A stretch of 18,235 nucleotides of DNA from Entrophospora sp. SA101 (lineage: Eukaryota > Glomeromycota > Glomeromycetes > Entrophosporales > Entrophosporaceae). Positions 1 through 8,790 of the stretch are shown here, piece after piece. Made by a program: the position numbers and the translations under genes. Each line of letters begins with the position of its first letter. The first letter of the stretch is position 1. The notes beneath the pieces are model-generated. The model was given only the letters and a program-made list of their open reading frames with translations, searched no databases and was not told the DNA's origin. Where the stretch lies: the NCBI GenBank assembly GCA_958430865.1, contig CAUDNR010000920.1:1-18235 (forward strand), given 5' to 3'.

Positions 1-91
1 TTTTTCAGTTTTTTTGGGCTTTTGATGCTGAGCTTTCTTCATCTCGTTTAGTAAAATTGTGAATAATCTTTATATATATATACCAGAAAAA

Positions 92-490
92 TTATTCTTT
101 ACAAGCTAAATATCCCTTTTCTTCCAATATATTTTTAATATAGGGAAATGGATCAGCCGTGTAGGGAATCTCAATAAGATCTATACCTTCTCTTTTACAT
201 AATTCTCTCTTTTTTCGATCACGTAGTTTTTGAGCTTGTAAATCGCTTTTCTGTTTATGAAACATTGTATTCTCGACATAATGATGGACTCCTTGGAATT
301 TGAACGCCAATTTAAATTCTTCATTATATCCATCTAAGCGTAAACCATCTAGAAATTTTGGTGCACACGGTGTAAATTTTTTATCTAATAAATCCTCAAA
401 AATATATCGACATCTACGTTCTTCTTTGAAATGAGGACAAATAGGACACCATTCAAATTTCTTAGCAATTAATGGATATGGATATTCGAA
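92..490 (-). pseudogene. PD-(D/E)XK / Vsr-like endonuclease fragment with zinc-ribbon remnant
   Basis: An open frame of 132 residues runs to the stop at 92-94. It begins with a zinc-ribbon-like WCPIC segment, continues through CRYIFEDLL, and then LDGYNEEFKLAFKFQGVHHY, a D-rich stretch (DLQAQKLRDRKKRELC) and GIDLIEIPYT. This order (LDGY, LAF.[FY]QG.HY, D..K...C, G..LI.IPY) is that of the Vsr/PD-(D/E)XK-like nuclease domain found in many AMF proteins with repeated zinc ribbons. The usual acidic residue in LAFE is K here, from memory of the family, so activity is doubtful. The frame has no ATG and is cut at its 5' side by a stop at 491-493, exactly where sequence of a different type begins; the expected upstream zinc ribbons are missing. 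It could alternatively be the last exon of a longer gene. Family recognition is fairly sure, pseudogene status moderately so. Confidence 0.6.
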
Positions 491-507
491 TTAGGGATGG
501 GAACGGT

Positions 508-2620
508 TCAACCCAAACCTTTATTTTTGGAAAAGGCATTAACAAATGGTGATTTTTTACAAGAATCAATAATAAATGTTTCTTGTACTATTGATTCAGG
601 AGAGGAAAATTTATTTGTATGTGCTCTTATTTTGCTATGTATGTTTTCAACAAAATAATCATTAAAATTTACTAATGATTTTTCTAACAATTTTGCAAAT
701 GGATGATTATTTTGCTTCCAATAAAAATAATCAGATAAAAAAGCAAGAGGAATTTTGTTAAAAAAAATGTCCAGATGCGAAAAATTGTTTCAAGGTATTG
801 TTCAAAAGCTCCAGATCAAAAAAGAATTGTGTATATATCCAGGTAGCTGGTATAATATTATCTAATATATCAATCACCATTCTATATTCCACATCTTTTG
901 TTTTATTAAATTTTTCTAATATATCTTTTGAAATTTCCATCCATCCATCATGAGCCAACTGGAGAAGAAGGTTAATGCGCCATGGTTTAGGCTTTTGGGA
1001 AATTTTTTCTTCTCAAATACTGTACAGAATAGTTTCTTAAAGGTATCTTTACAACACATTCCCTTGAATTCAAAGAAACATGCAATGGACCCAATATTGG
1101 AACAACATTTTCAATCCCATCAATATTACTTAATAAATTTTTTGAATGTAGTGTAATAGCTTTTCTAAGAAAGAGTTGTCCTGGGTAGTCAGCAATTACA
1201 GGTATAACATTTTTTTAATATATTCTGATAAACTATTTATACTTGTTATCAATTTTAATGCTGACAAATAATCTTCCAATGAGTGAAGACTCTGTTGTTT
1301 TATATTTATTATCTTTACTGACTCCATTGACCTTTCTTCTTTTTTTTCTTCAATATCTGCATTATATATATGAATAGTTAAAACTTCAACACGATCAAAA
1401 TTTCTACTATCAATAATTCTATCTTTAACCCATTGTATTTTTATATTATTATAACTTATATCAAAGATTCCTTTATAATCATTAATAAGTTTTGAGTTTA
1501 TTAATGAATAGTCAATATTATTTGGATTGAAAATAGGCACATTATTAAAATTAGCAGGAACTGCCCAAACATTGTCAATTCTTTTTGCAACACATGTTGC
1601 CATATGTACTGCAGAAGATAGTGTTGTGGAATCAGGTCTTCTCCATTCATGGATGGAATGAAAATCATCAATATTAAAACAATGCATATATGGAAGATAA
1701 TTGGTAAAATATGTTTCAACTTTTTTTTGATGATTTTCTGCAATGTTTTTTTTATAATTCTGAATAGTTTTGTAACAAGCAGAAAGGTTAGCATTTGATA
1801 ATGTATCAAGTGCAGCAGCATTGGTTCCATTTTCTTATAAATAAAGCCCAAGGTCTAATTTAAAATTATTCACAAATTTGTTTCTTATTCCAGCTAAAAG
1901 ATAACAAAAACCTACAATAGATTTTTTGGCTGATTCTTTATTCAGATATGTTCTTTCTTCAGGGATTATTTTTGTTAGTTCATTAAAAAATCCTTTCAAC
2001 TTTGGTTCTTTATCTTCAATTAATTTACAAAAATTTATAGGATCTAATTCAATATCTTCATTTGATTTACGTTGTTGTTGGAAAAGTATATTGGTCAATA
2101 ATTCAATTTTATCTGCAAAAGTTAAGGAGCCTATAATAAAAAAATCAATTAATAAATAATTAATCAATTAATAAAAATAATCATTTTAATACTTTTTTCC
2201 AAGTTGTTCTGAACTGTTAAAAAAATATTATTCATGTTAAATATATTTTCAATTTCTTTATTTTTTTCAACCTTTGCTTCCAAATTTTCAATTTTTTGAA
2301 CCAGTAAGCTAAAATCTTCTTCAGATAAAAGAATTCCATTTTCTGTAATATTAATTTTTAATGTCATCCAAAGAATATTCACCAGATAATTCATTTTTAT
2401 TCACTTCTTTATATTTATGTTCTACATATTTCATATAATGTGTAAAACAAAGTTGTTGATTTTTTTTTAAGTAATTTATACTTAAATAATCTGGATGCTT
2501 CATTAACTTATCGAATGCTTTATCAGTTATACTTCTAAAAGTAACATACTCGGGACTTTTTTCATTTTCTTTACAATTTTCAACTGCACAAGGACCAGTA
2601 TATTTATTTTTACGCATCAT
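508..2620 (-). pseudogene. Decayed multi-exon gene of a repetitive AMF family, possible DDE-type transposon protein
   Basis: It starts at ATG 2618-2620 with a zinc-finger-like N-terminus (CAVENC at the start, CFTHY about 50 residues later), followed by a coiled-coil-like stretch (2170-2340). An intron at 2131-2192 joins the frame to a helical domain (AKKSIVGFCYLLAGIRNKF). The core then follows: NIDDFHSIHEWRRPD near 1640-1690, RVEVLTIHIYNADIEE..ERSM, ADYPGQLFLRKA near 1150-1195, GPLHVSLNSRE near 1060-1090, PWRINLLLQLAHDGWME near 930-985, EYRMVIDILDN, and VNFNDYFVENIHSKIRAHTN near 600-685. I recognise this order as a high-copy uncharacterised AMF family; acidic residues in the NIDD and ADYPG blocks could belong to an RNase H-like transposase, which is inference. 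Lesions: in-frame TAA at 1835-1837; frameshift in an A7 run near 1205-1212; further shifts near 1040, 990 and 850; a TGA in LF*SGAF near 810; and an internal loss near 750. The 3' end stops abruptly near 508. Confidence 0.7.
2131..2192 (-). other. Intron within the decayed NIDDFH-family gene
   Basis: On the minus strand the 62-nt stretch begins GTATTA and ends TTATAG, with TTAAT/TGAT branch-like sequences inside. Removing it joins ...NNLEK to SLTFADKIELL with the serine codon restored (phase 1), whereas reading through hits a stop. A second, weaker candidate lies at 2343-2382 (GTGAAT...TTACAG, only 40 nt). Its removal would also keep frame, but a one-base indel explains that junction equally well. 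Confidence 0.55.
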
Positions 2621-2670
2621 TTTTATTAAATAATCAAAGTTTAGTTAAAATAGCAAATAATATAAGTAGT

Positions 2671-2730
2671 AGTATAATGAATAATAGTGAATAGTAAGTA
2701 TAATGAATAATAGTGAATAGTAAGTATAAT
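2671..2730. repeat. 26-bp tandem repeat upstream of the NIDDFH-family gene
   Basis: Two identical 26-bp units (2671-2696 and 2697-2722) plus the first 8 bases of a third. The unit starts AGTATAATGAATAATAG. It lies about 50 bp upstream of the ATG at 2620 of the minus-strand gene, in its putative promoter. Confidence 0.85.
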
Positions 2731-3419
2731 AATAATGGTTTTGATTTTATTTAACTAGCCAGGAAAAAGAGTTTTTAATATTAAGAATAAAAAGAAATTT
2801 GATTATATTTTTTTTATTTTTTTTAATTTTACATAAATTTTTACAGAATTCCTTCTTTTTTATACCTATATCGAAGCCAACAACAGTTAACAGTTAAAGG
2901 TTGTGTCTAAAAATAAATTCGAAAAATCCGAAACATGCGAAAATTTATTATTTATTTAGGGATCGGCCGAACTTTATATAAAAGTTTCCATTTTTGTATA
3001 TTCAATTTTGTCACATTACACGACCAATTAAATCGAACTTCCACCATGCTTATGCTATCCCATTCATCTGCTGTGACAAGGTTTGACTGTATCAAGAGAT
3101 TTGTTATATGGAGAAGAATTTTATTATTAAACCTCAATCCATTAGTATCCACTAAATTAAGATACGCATACACTACATTGAAATTCATTGTATAATATAA
3201 AATTTAACAAAAAATCCAAGACCTCAAACAAGTCCTCCTCAATCTCGCCAAACAAAAACTCAAAGGCAAATGATATGAATGAAATGTACTCTGATGATAA
3301 AGATTCATGAGGAAATTTTGAATTTTTTTTTATTACTTCATTACAAATTTGATGTCAAAAAAAATTTGAGGTAACATGGTACAATTAAAGATGTTGATCA
3401 AAAATAAAAATATTATTAG
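2731..3419. other. Gene-poor AT-rich spacer with one weak small ORF and a Ser/Asn-rich relic
   Basis: There is no confident gene. A 78-codon ATG-initiated minus-strand frame (2952-3188) has ordinary composition, but I do not recognise it, and it ends in a sequence (TAGGGATCGGCCGAAC, 2956-2971) that looks like a transposon end. At 3211-3308 the plus strand reads KSKTSNKSSSISPNKNSK and on to a TGA, which resembles the low-complexity N-terminus of AMF BED/hAT proteins. It is too short to assign. Confidence 0.35.
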
Positions 3420-3745
3420 TTTAACTCATCTATTTCATCTATCACATTGTCTGGAATCCTTCTATGTGACTTATATTTTTTTTACAGTGTATTCAGCCTG
3501 TATTACTGTTAATTCTTTTCTGTAACAATCCATAAATCTTGAGGCTCTCACCACATACTTTTTAATTTTGTTTCAGTGATATAGAATCAAAAGCATTGGG
3601 GACATTCTCTTGAAGACCCTTCCATGTGTAATTAAAATGTTGTCTAACATATCATTTAGCAGCCCCAAAATACATTTCAATGTAGTTAAGTTCACAGTGA
3701 AACTTTGGATAGAAGATGACTTTATTCAATTAATTCTTGAAGTAT
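3420..3745 (-). pseudogene. C-terminal remnant of an IS630/Tc1-mariner-type transposase
   Basis: On the minus strand the pieces read LQELIE, then VIFYPKFHCELNYIEMYFG, AAK*YVRQHFNYTWKGLQ, ENVPNAFDSISL, then in another frame YVVRASRFMDCYRKELTVIQ and AEYTVKK, and in a third frame YKSHRRIPDNVIDEIDEL. The YP.FHCELNYIE...GAAK block is the third catalytic-acid motif (usually YHPELNPIE..W...K) of the IS630/Tc1 DDE superfamily, and the tail matches what I remember of AMF copies. Only this C-terminal portion remains. It is broken by a TGA inside AAK*YV, a TAA after SLKQN and at least two frameshifts, so it is dead. The N-terminal catalytic core was not found nearby. Confidence 0.7.
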
Positions 3746-3821
3746 ATACATTAAAATAAGATTTTTCATTTATTATATATAGTGTATTTGATCAAATCAT
3801 GGATTCAAATCTTTATTATTA

Positions 3822-3912
3822 TAGATTCGAATCAGTCAGTTTGAATCAATTCAATTCAATTCAAATCGAATTATATGTTCGAACCAGTTCGAATTTCATT
3901 GATTCGTTCGGA
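3822..3912. repeat. Degenerate TTCGAAT/ATTCAA simple repeat
   Basis: About 90 bp made largely of variants of gattcgaat, attcaattc and ttcgaacc, many of them self-complementary (TTCGAA). It sits directly before the relic at 3948. Such tracts can form small hairpins. No function is visible. Confidence 0.6.
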
Positions 3913-3947
3913 GCCTTAATGTTAAATTAAAAATATTTATTTTTAAA

Positions 3948-4200
3948 ATGGATTACTTTGAACTGGGTTGGGCTCTTCATGAAAACAATTTTTGGAAAGC
4001 ATAGTGGCAGTAGACGCATGTCTGAGCAAGTAAAACAACTTCTAAGAGCCTATTTTTTTGTCAGGAAATGTAGATAAGAAATGCTTACAGATCTAAAACA
4101 AAGAGCAGAAGCAGGTGGGTTGGATGCAAGTGAGTAACACATTTTAGTGGAGAACGTAAAAAAGAATCAGCTGAGAAAGAATTGGACGAGCCACTATTTT
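3948..4200 (+). pseudogene. Relic of the AMF 'GWALKEN...QVK.LL.G.F..GN.DK' repeat family
   Basis: ATG 3948 opens MDYFELGWALHENNFW. One base-shift later (from 3994) the frame continues GKHSGSRRMSEQVKQLL, then RAYFF, then GNVDK in another frame. Next come EMLTDLKQRAEAGGLDASE (4078-4134, stop 4135-4137) and, in a further frame, HFSGERKKESAEKELDEP to about 4200. I recognise this pattern as a recurrent uncharacterised AMF protein (GWALKEN, QVK.LLQGYFLAGN.DK, YTA..M...L, I..WI.RY) whose function I do not know. At least three frameshifts separate the pieces, and the segment that should carry ERYTA and the WI..Y motif is missing. It is a dead fragment with no promoter or downstream exon visible. Confidence 0.55.
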
Positions 4201-4301
4201 GTATTATGTTGATTTTATACCCATAATCCCCAATCAAGATTGAAATAGTGCAAAAACGGCTTGAACAAAAAAAAATTTTTTTTTTGATAAAAGTATTCAT
4301 A

Positions 4302-4543
4302 GAGTCTATAGAGGTTCCGTATTCTGTACATCTACACCTCTGTAGTAAAAAATGCTCTGTATGAAACAAAAATATGGAATCGAAGATCGTACAGATGGTC
4401 CCCACCAATCAACTTTTTAGAATTCACAAATTCCGTTCCGTACAAAATTAAAAAATATAATGATAATAATATATAAAAAATGTACGGAGCAAAAAAAAAA
4501 TACTGTACGGAATTGAAAGTTGTACGGAATCTCTACTGACTGA
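4302..4543. mobile_element. Small terminal-inverted-repeat element (MITE-like)
   Basis: The left end (4302-4321, GAGTCTATAGAGGTTCCGTA) matches the reverse complement of the right end (4524-4543, reading CAGTCAGTAGAGATTCCGTA on the minus strand) at 16 of 20 positions. Between them are several further copies of the TTCCGTACA motif in both orientations (4427-4444, 4476-4484, 4504-4513). The same end sequence occurs again at 9059-9086. There is no coding capacity. The superfamily is uncertain; the size and CAG ends would suit a non-autonomous Tc1/pogo-type element. Confidence 0.5.
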
Positions 4544-4699
4544 TATTCGTAACAGTCTGTTTATTGATATCCAAATGTTTGTTTTACAAAAATGAAAGTG
4601 GAAACATCATGTTACAATAGGAACTGGATGATTTTTACTATAAAATGTTACAAATGCGCCCACCGACCACTAATTAAAATTCACTCCTTCTTAAAAGAA

Positions 4700-5431
4700 T
4701 CACGAATTAAATAAAATAATTGATAAATTCTCTCCAGTATGTGGTCCTTCCAAAGGAAAAAATTCTAGTATAGTATGTTTTAAGGTCAAACACTTGGTAA
4801 CCCAATGTGCAGTAATTTCTAGAAAAGGAATCTGTTTTTTTTTGATGTCCAAGCATCTAATGTAAAAGATACTTGACCTGGAGAAGCTTTCAATTCCTCT
4901 TTTAGTTGTTGTTTCTGATTATCAAATGATTCAGTAATCATATTACGAACAGTATCACTAGAAGGGACCGATGTCTTAGATTCAATCTTTGTGCCATTTT
5001 TTTTGAAAGCTGTGTTTTCAACAACCGAAAAATTGTGGTCATTGACAATTATCCATTTAATTAAATCTTTGTGAAAACCATCTTGTGTAAAATCCTTTTA
5101 ATTGTTTGTTTATTATTTAAAAATAATTTATGATAACAAGAATAATAAAACATTCAAAAAAGCCTAAACTTACAAGCACATTGCCTTTTTCAACATAATT
5201 ATCCATAGGACCACTCGCAGGATTATTATCAAAAAATGTTCTATGAGTTTTTCAACATAGTTGATGTTGACCCGCCTACTGATTCCTTATAAGAATTCTA
5301 AAAAAAGGCATTAATAATATCAGTAAATTAATGTTATTTTCTTTCAATCTGTTCAAAATACATACTTGCAGTGTTTACATTTATAATTACTGATCCATTC
5401 ATCCAATATGAAATAAGGGTGCACAATTAAC
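4700..5431 (-). pseudogene. BED-type zinc finger hAT transposase, broken
   Basis: The minus strand shows an exon with YFILDEWISNYKCKHCK (BED-type CX2C), an intron (about 5298-5365, GTATGT...TTTTAG), and then NSYKESVGGSTSTMLK. After a one-base shift it continues EHFFDNNPASGPMDNYVEK GNVL, an intron at 5095-5173 (GTAAGT...AAAAG), and DFTQDGFHKDLIKWIIVNDH, FSVVENTAFK, VSFTLDAWTSK, FLEITAHWV and FFPLEGPHTGENL. The [FT].DAWTS...F..IT.HWV...L...L.F..LEG.H.GENL string is a hallmark of hAT transposases just before the catalytic core. The frame breaks at a 9-T tract (4835-4843) after DAWTSK, and the copy ends at a TGA at 4700-4702, so the DDE catalytic domain and dimerisation region are absent. A possible first exon (MNELCNSLNN..) starts at 5559. 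Confidence 0.75.
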
Positions 5432-5604
5432 CTATTTTTTTATTTTGAATTGTAGCATGTCAATTTAAATTTAAATTATCATCAATGATAATTTTCTTCG
5501 ACTTCTTCATCATTATAAATAGGAGAATTATTATTAAGAGAATTACATAATTCATTCATGAGGAAATAAACAACTAATGGTAAAATATTATTATAAGATT
5601 GACG

Positions 5605-5644
5605 GAGGAATTAATTATAAATGAGAGGAATTAATTATAAATGC
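5605..5644. repeat. 20-bp direct repeat, two copies
   Basis: GAGGAATTAATTATAAATGA occurs at 5605-5624 and again at 5625-5644, where the last two bases differ (GC). It lies in a gene-free AT-rich segment. Confidence 0.75.
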
Positions 5645-5731
5645 GCTGAATTAATTAATTGGTTATATTATAGAATAATTATAGAATATATATTGTATAT
5701 ACAGTGAATTGGGAATGGATGAGAACGTGGA

Positions 5732-6155
5732 TTTATGGAGGAATGCATTTATAGAGGGGATGTATTTTATTGGTTGCACATGATACTAATAAAAATTATT
5801 ATGATTTAAATATTTTTTTAATTATTACATATTAAATATTATTATTGACTAAAAAATTGTTTAATTGTGGTGAATTTTTTTTTAAATTAATTTAACAAAT
5901 ACTTATTTAATCCTTTATAAGCAACAGTAACTTACTTAATCCATTACTAATATTAAAAAAGAGATAACAAAGATGATAAATAGATTATAAATAACGTTTG
6001 AATTAACTAATGTAACACGAATTTATTTAGCAAATAAATCACGTGAAAGTCGCGGGCGTGCATTTAGAGAGGGTGGTTTATATGAACGGGGATGGGGGAG
6101 ACCGTGCAGTGCAAAGCATGGAGGGTGTGCATTTATAGAGGTGAACTTATGGAGG
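5732..6155. repeat. Cluster of five TTTATRGAGG-type motifs in gene-free DNA
   Basis: Variants of one 10-mer occur at 5732-5741, 5748-5757, 6063-6072, 6132-6141 and 6146-6155, all on the plus strand and in the least AT-rich part of the region. The reverse complement (CCTCTATAAATGCA..CCTCCATAA) resembles the ends of pogo/Tigger-like elements as I remember them. I cannot define paired inverted ends, because both clusters face the same way. Between 5560 and 6530 I see no gene. Confidence 0.4.
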
Positions 6156-6260
6156 GTTTATTGTATATTAATATCATTAATATTAATAATTTATGGGAAA
6201 AAATTTTTATCATCAGAAAAAAAAAATTTTCTTGTGTTCAATAAATTTAAAAAACTATAA

Positions 6261-6290
6261 CTAAAACTAAACCGAAACCGAAACCGAACC
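6261..6290. repeat. 6-bp AAACCG/AAACTA simple repeat
   Basis: Imperfect short repeat, CTAAAACTAAACCG followed by AAACCG units. It has the look of a microsatellite. Confidence 0.7.
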
Positions 6291-6533
6291 TTAGTATTTC
6301 GACGTTAAACATCTAAAAAAATATTTTGCTCCGCTAAGAAACTATTTACTATTCGATAGCTCGTCAAGCCAATGGGTTTTTGCTAGTATAAAGTATTCAT
6401 AACGTTATGATCATACCGTACTGGATTTTGGGGTTCAAATAAAATCAGCGCATATGTTAATCCTGATATAAAAAAAATTAAAAGTAATCAAACAAACTAT
6501 TTAACTGTTAAAAAATCCCATTAATAAAATGCG

Positions 6534-6956
6534 ACCAGAAAGAGTCTAATAATATTACAAGAGAATTGCCATTCAAGTAATTCTCGCCTCAAACGATAAT
6601 TTCTCAATACTTTGCCAATTCACTCGTTAGGTTCACTCTAATCTGTAGAGCCACTCCCTAATAACAATACCTTGTTTGCTAAACAATTTTTTCGTTAGGT
6701 TTCACTCTAATTTAATATTCCTTAAAAATAATCTAGACCTTCCTTTTAAGAATAATTCCGAGTTCTTTTTAAAGTGATTTCAAATTCTTTCGTTTAATAT
6801 TAATATTAATTTATTGGCTCGTTACGTTTATCGTACAACATTATTTTAAATTGGGACCGTAACTTATTGTAAATCATTTCCGATTTATTTTGAGGTTCTC
6901 GATCGATCTATAAAGAATTATTATTATTATAAATAAAATTCGTTTTCTCCACACTA
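6534..6956 (+). promoter_or_regulatory. Conserved upstream block of the first kinase (promoter/5' leader, copy A)
   Basis: This non-coding stretch shares blocks, in order, with 9428-9813 upstream of the second kinase: ACCAGAAAGAGT (6534-6545), AATAATATTAC.AGAGAATT, CTCTAATCTGTAGAGC, TTAAAAATAATCTAGACCTT (6722-6741), AAGAATAATTCC.AGTTCTTT, TTAATATTAATTTATTGG and ATTCGTTTTCTCC.CACTA (6938-6956). The last block ends about 47 bp before the start codon. It is likely promoter plus 5' leader; no transcription start can be read from sequence alone. Confidence 0.6.
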
Positions 6957-7003
6957 ATAGATAATCAAATTTTAAGTTTTATAAAAACATTTATTTTTAT
7001 ATA

Positions 7004-8541
7004 ATGTTATATCATAATTATAAATTATTACCAGAAAGAGAGGAATTTGTATTTAATATTTATAGTGAAATGTACCGTGATGCTTTTGTTACAAAAAGTA
7101 GAAAAGATCATTTTTTTTCTTTGGTTGAAAAAAACAAGGAGCTTTCCGAAAATGAAAAAGAATATTGTAAAGAAACATTTATTTATACTTTTGAATTAGA
7201 AAATGCAATGTTTAAAGAAGGCAAACCAAAAGAATGTAACAATTGTAATTTGACAAGATACTCTGATAGATTCTGTGAAGGTTGCATTAGTTTACAATTA
7301 CAGAATCTTTTTACTACTTGGACATCTGAAAATAACATAATTGATAATTTTATTCAACAATGTCAAATGAAATCATCTTTGCCATACAATACTTTAGAAT
7401 GGGTATCTTTTGAACAATTTGAAAAAGTAACCAAATTAACTGAAGGTGGGTTTAGTTCAATTTATACTGCTATATGGACAAGAGGAACTATTTATGATTA
7501 TGATGAAAATAAAAAGGAATTTAATTATTCTGGAGCTCAGAAAGTGGTGTTAAAAAGTTTAAATAATTCAAATAATCCAGGAAAAGGCTTTTTTGATGAG
7601 GTTGGTAGTTATCATTTAAAACAAAAACAAACAATGCTATGTTATACAATACTAACTGATCTTATATTTATTTTCAGGCAATAAATTATTGTAAAATTAA
7701 ATCACACTTGATTGTTGATTGCTATGGTATAACTAAATTTACAGATAATGGAAATTATGCAATGATTTTAAATTATCATTCAAAAGGAAATTTAAGAGAT
7801 TATTTGCAAAAACATAATTTGAACTTAACATTGAAAAGCAGAATTTTATTCATTAAATATTTATTTGTTGCAATATATCATATACACAATAAAGATTTAA
7901 TCCATTGTGATTTACATAGTGGTAATATATTATTGCAAGGTGATAGTTGTTATATTACAGATTTAGGATTATGTGGACCAGCTGATGAAAAATCATCAAA
8001 TAAAATTTATGGAATTATGTCATATATTGCACCTGAGCTACTTGGAGGCAAAATTAATACAAAGTACACAAAAGAAACAGATATTTATAGTGTTGGGATG
8101 CTAATGTGGGAGGTATTTTCAGGTCATCCACCATTTGATGATAGAGCTCACAATTTTCATTTAATTCTTGATATATGTAAAGGTTTACGACCACCAATAC
8201 TATCTGGAATTCCTGATGATTATGCACAAATGATGAAGAAGTGTTGGGATGTGGACCCATCAAAAAGACCAACTAGTATAGAGCTTCGTAAATTTTCTAA
8301 AAATAAATGTAAAGAAACTCTCAATAATAATAATATCAATATTAGTATTATTAGTCATAATAGTATTGGTAATAATATTACTAGTGGTGGTAATAATTTA
8401 CAAGTAGTTCACAAATCGCATCCAGATGCATATCATATAAGTAGAGTATTAGATGAAGAAATTGCCAAATCAAAAAACTTAAAAAGTTATACAAGTAATG
8501 ATAGTTCATTAAATGATCTTGATTTTAACCTTTTCTTTTAA
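7004..8541 (+). CDS. Tyrosine-kinase-like (TKL) protein kinase, copy 1
   Basis: Two exons (7004-7600 and 7678-8541) give 486 residues. The N-terminal part has a CX2C-X9-CX2C motif (C78, C81, C91, C94), probably zinc-binding, then a WTSENNIIDNFIQ linker typical of AMF kinases. Kinase domain: degenerate glycine loop TEGGFSSIY (146-154), VVLK lysine K184, helix-C glutamate in FFDE (E199, last codon of exon 1), catalytic loop HCDLHSGN (D278, N282), DLG (294-296), APE (317-319), D334 in DIYSVG and R396 in KRPTS. All catalytic residues are present, so it is predicted to phosphorylate Ser/Thr (or Tyr) in the cytosol. HCD instead of HRD makes it a non-RD kinase. A low-complexity Asn/Ser stretch (about 414-439) precedes the tail HKSHPDAYHISRVLDEEI. 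The start is the ATG aligned with that of the paralogue at 9839. Substrate unknown. Confidence 0.9.
7601..7677 (+). other. Intron of kinase copy 1
   Basis: 77 nt, beginning GTTGGT (a weak donor) and ending TTTTCAG, with a perfect TACTAAC branch site at 7650-7656. Splicing is phase 0 and joins FFDE to AINYCKIK. Without splicing the frame stops within the first codons of exon 2. The same donor and position occur in both other copies. Confidence 0.85.
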
Positions 8542-8790
8542 ATACTGCTGGAGGAAAATAAAAATTTCATCATTAATCAATTGGAAATTACTATCCAATA
8601 TTTTTTATTACATTTAATTGTTTAATAAACATTCTAGTAAAAGAAAAGGAATTGATCAATGATTAATTTTAATCTTCACTATCATTTTATTAATTATAAT
8701 TATTTATCTACTTTATCTTTACTTTATTTCTTATAATAATACAACATTTCCTTTTTTATAATTGATTATTTAACATGTATGGCATAATTG
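8542..8790 (+). other. 3' untranslated region of kinase copy 1
   Basis: AT-rich sequence directly after the stop, with a possible AATAAA polyadenylation signal at 8624-8629. It is recognisably similar to the sequence after the stop of the inverted third copy (below 16318 on the minus strand) and to the sequence that the second copy translates as its C-terminal extension. Confidence 0.5.

Noticed and set aside
950..1156. Plus-strand open frame of 68 codons
   Set aside because: It is antisense to the PWRINLLL and GPLHVSLNSRE segments of the minus-strand pseudogene.
1501..1851. Minus-strand open frame of 116 codons
   Set aside because: It is a shifted frame over the segment that reads NGTNAAALDTLSNANLSACY and on into NIDDFH in the family frame; its own translation is low-complexity Leu/Ile.
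1926..2159. Plus-strand open frame of 77 codons
   Set aside because: Antisense to the AKKSIVGFCYLLAGIRNKF exon.
2671..2730. Possible CRISPR-like array
   Set aside because: The units are directly adjacent without spacers, and the genome is eukaryotic; this is a plain tandem repeat.
4085..4408. Minus-strand frame of 107 codons
   Set aside because: Antisense to the QRAEAG..SGERKKES relic and running into the 4302-4543 element; Cys/Phe/Ser-rich with no motif.
7601..7677. Alternative donor GTAGTT at 7605
   Set aside because: It would shift the frame into an early stop, and the GTTGGT donor preserves phase in both intact copies.
8054..8272. Minus-strand frame of 72 codons
   Set aside because: Antisense to the conserved C-lobe of kinase 1; the equivalent shadow appears opposite the third copy at 16560-16769.
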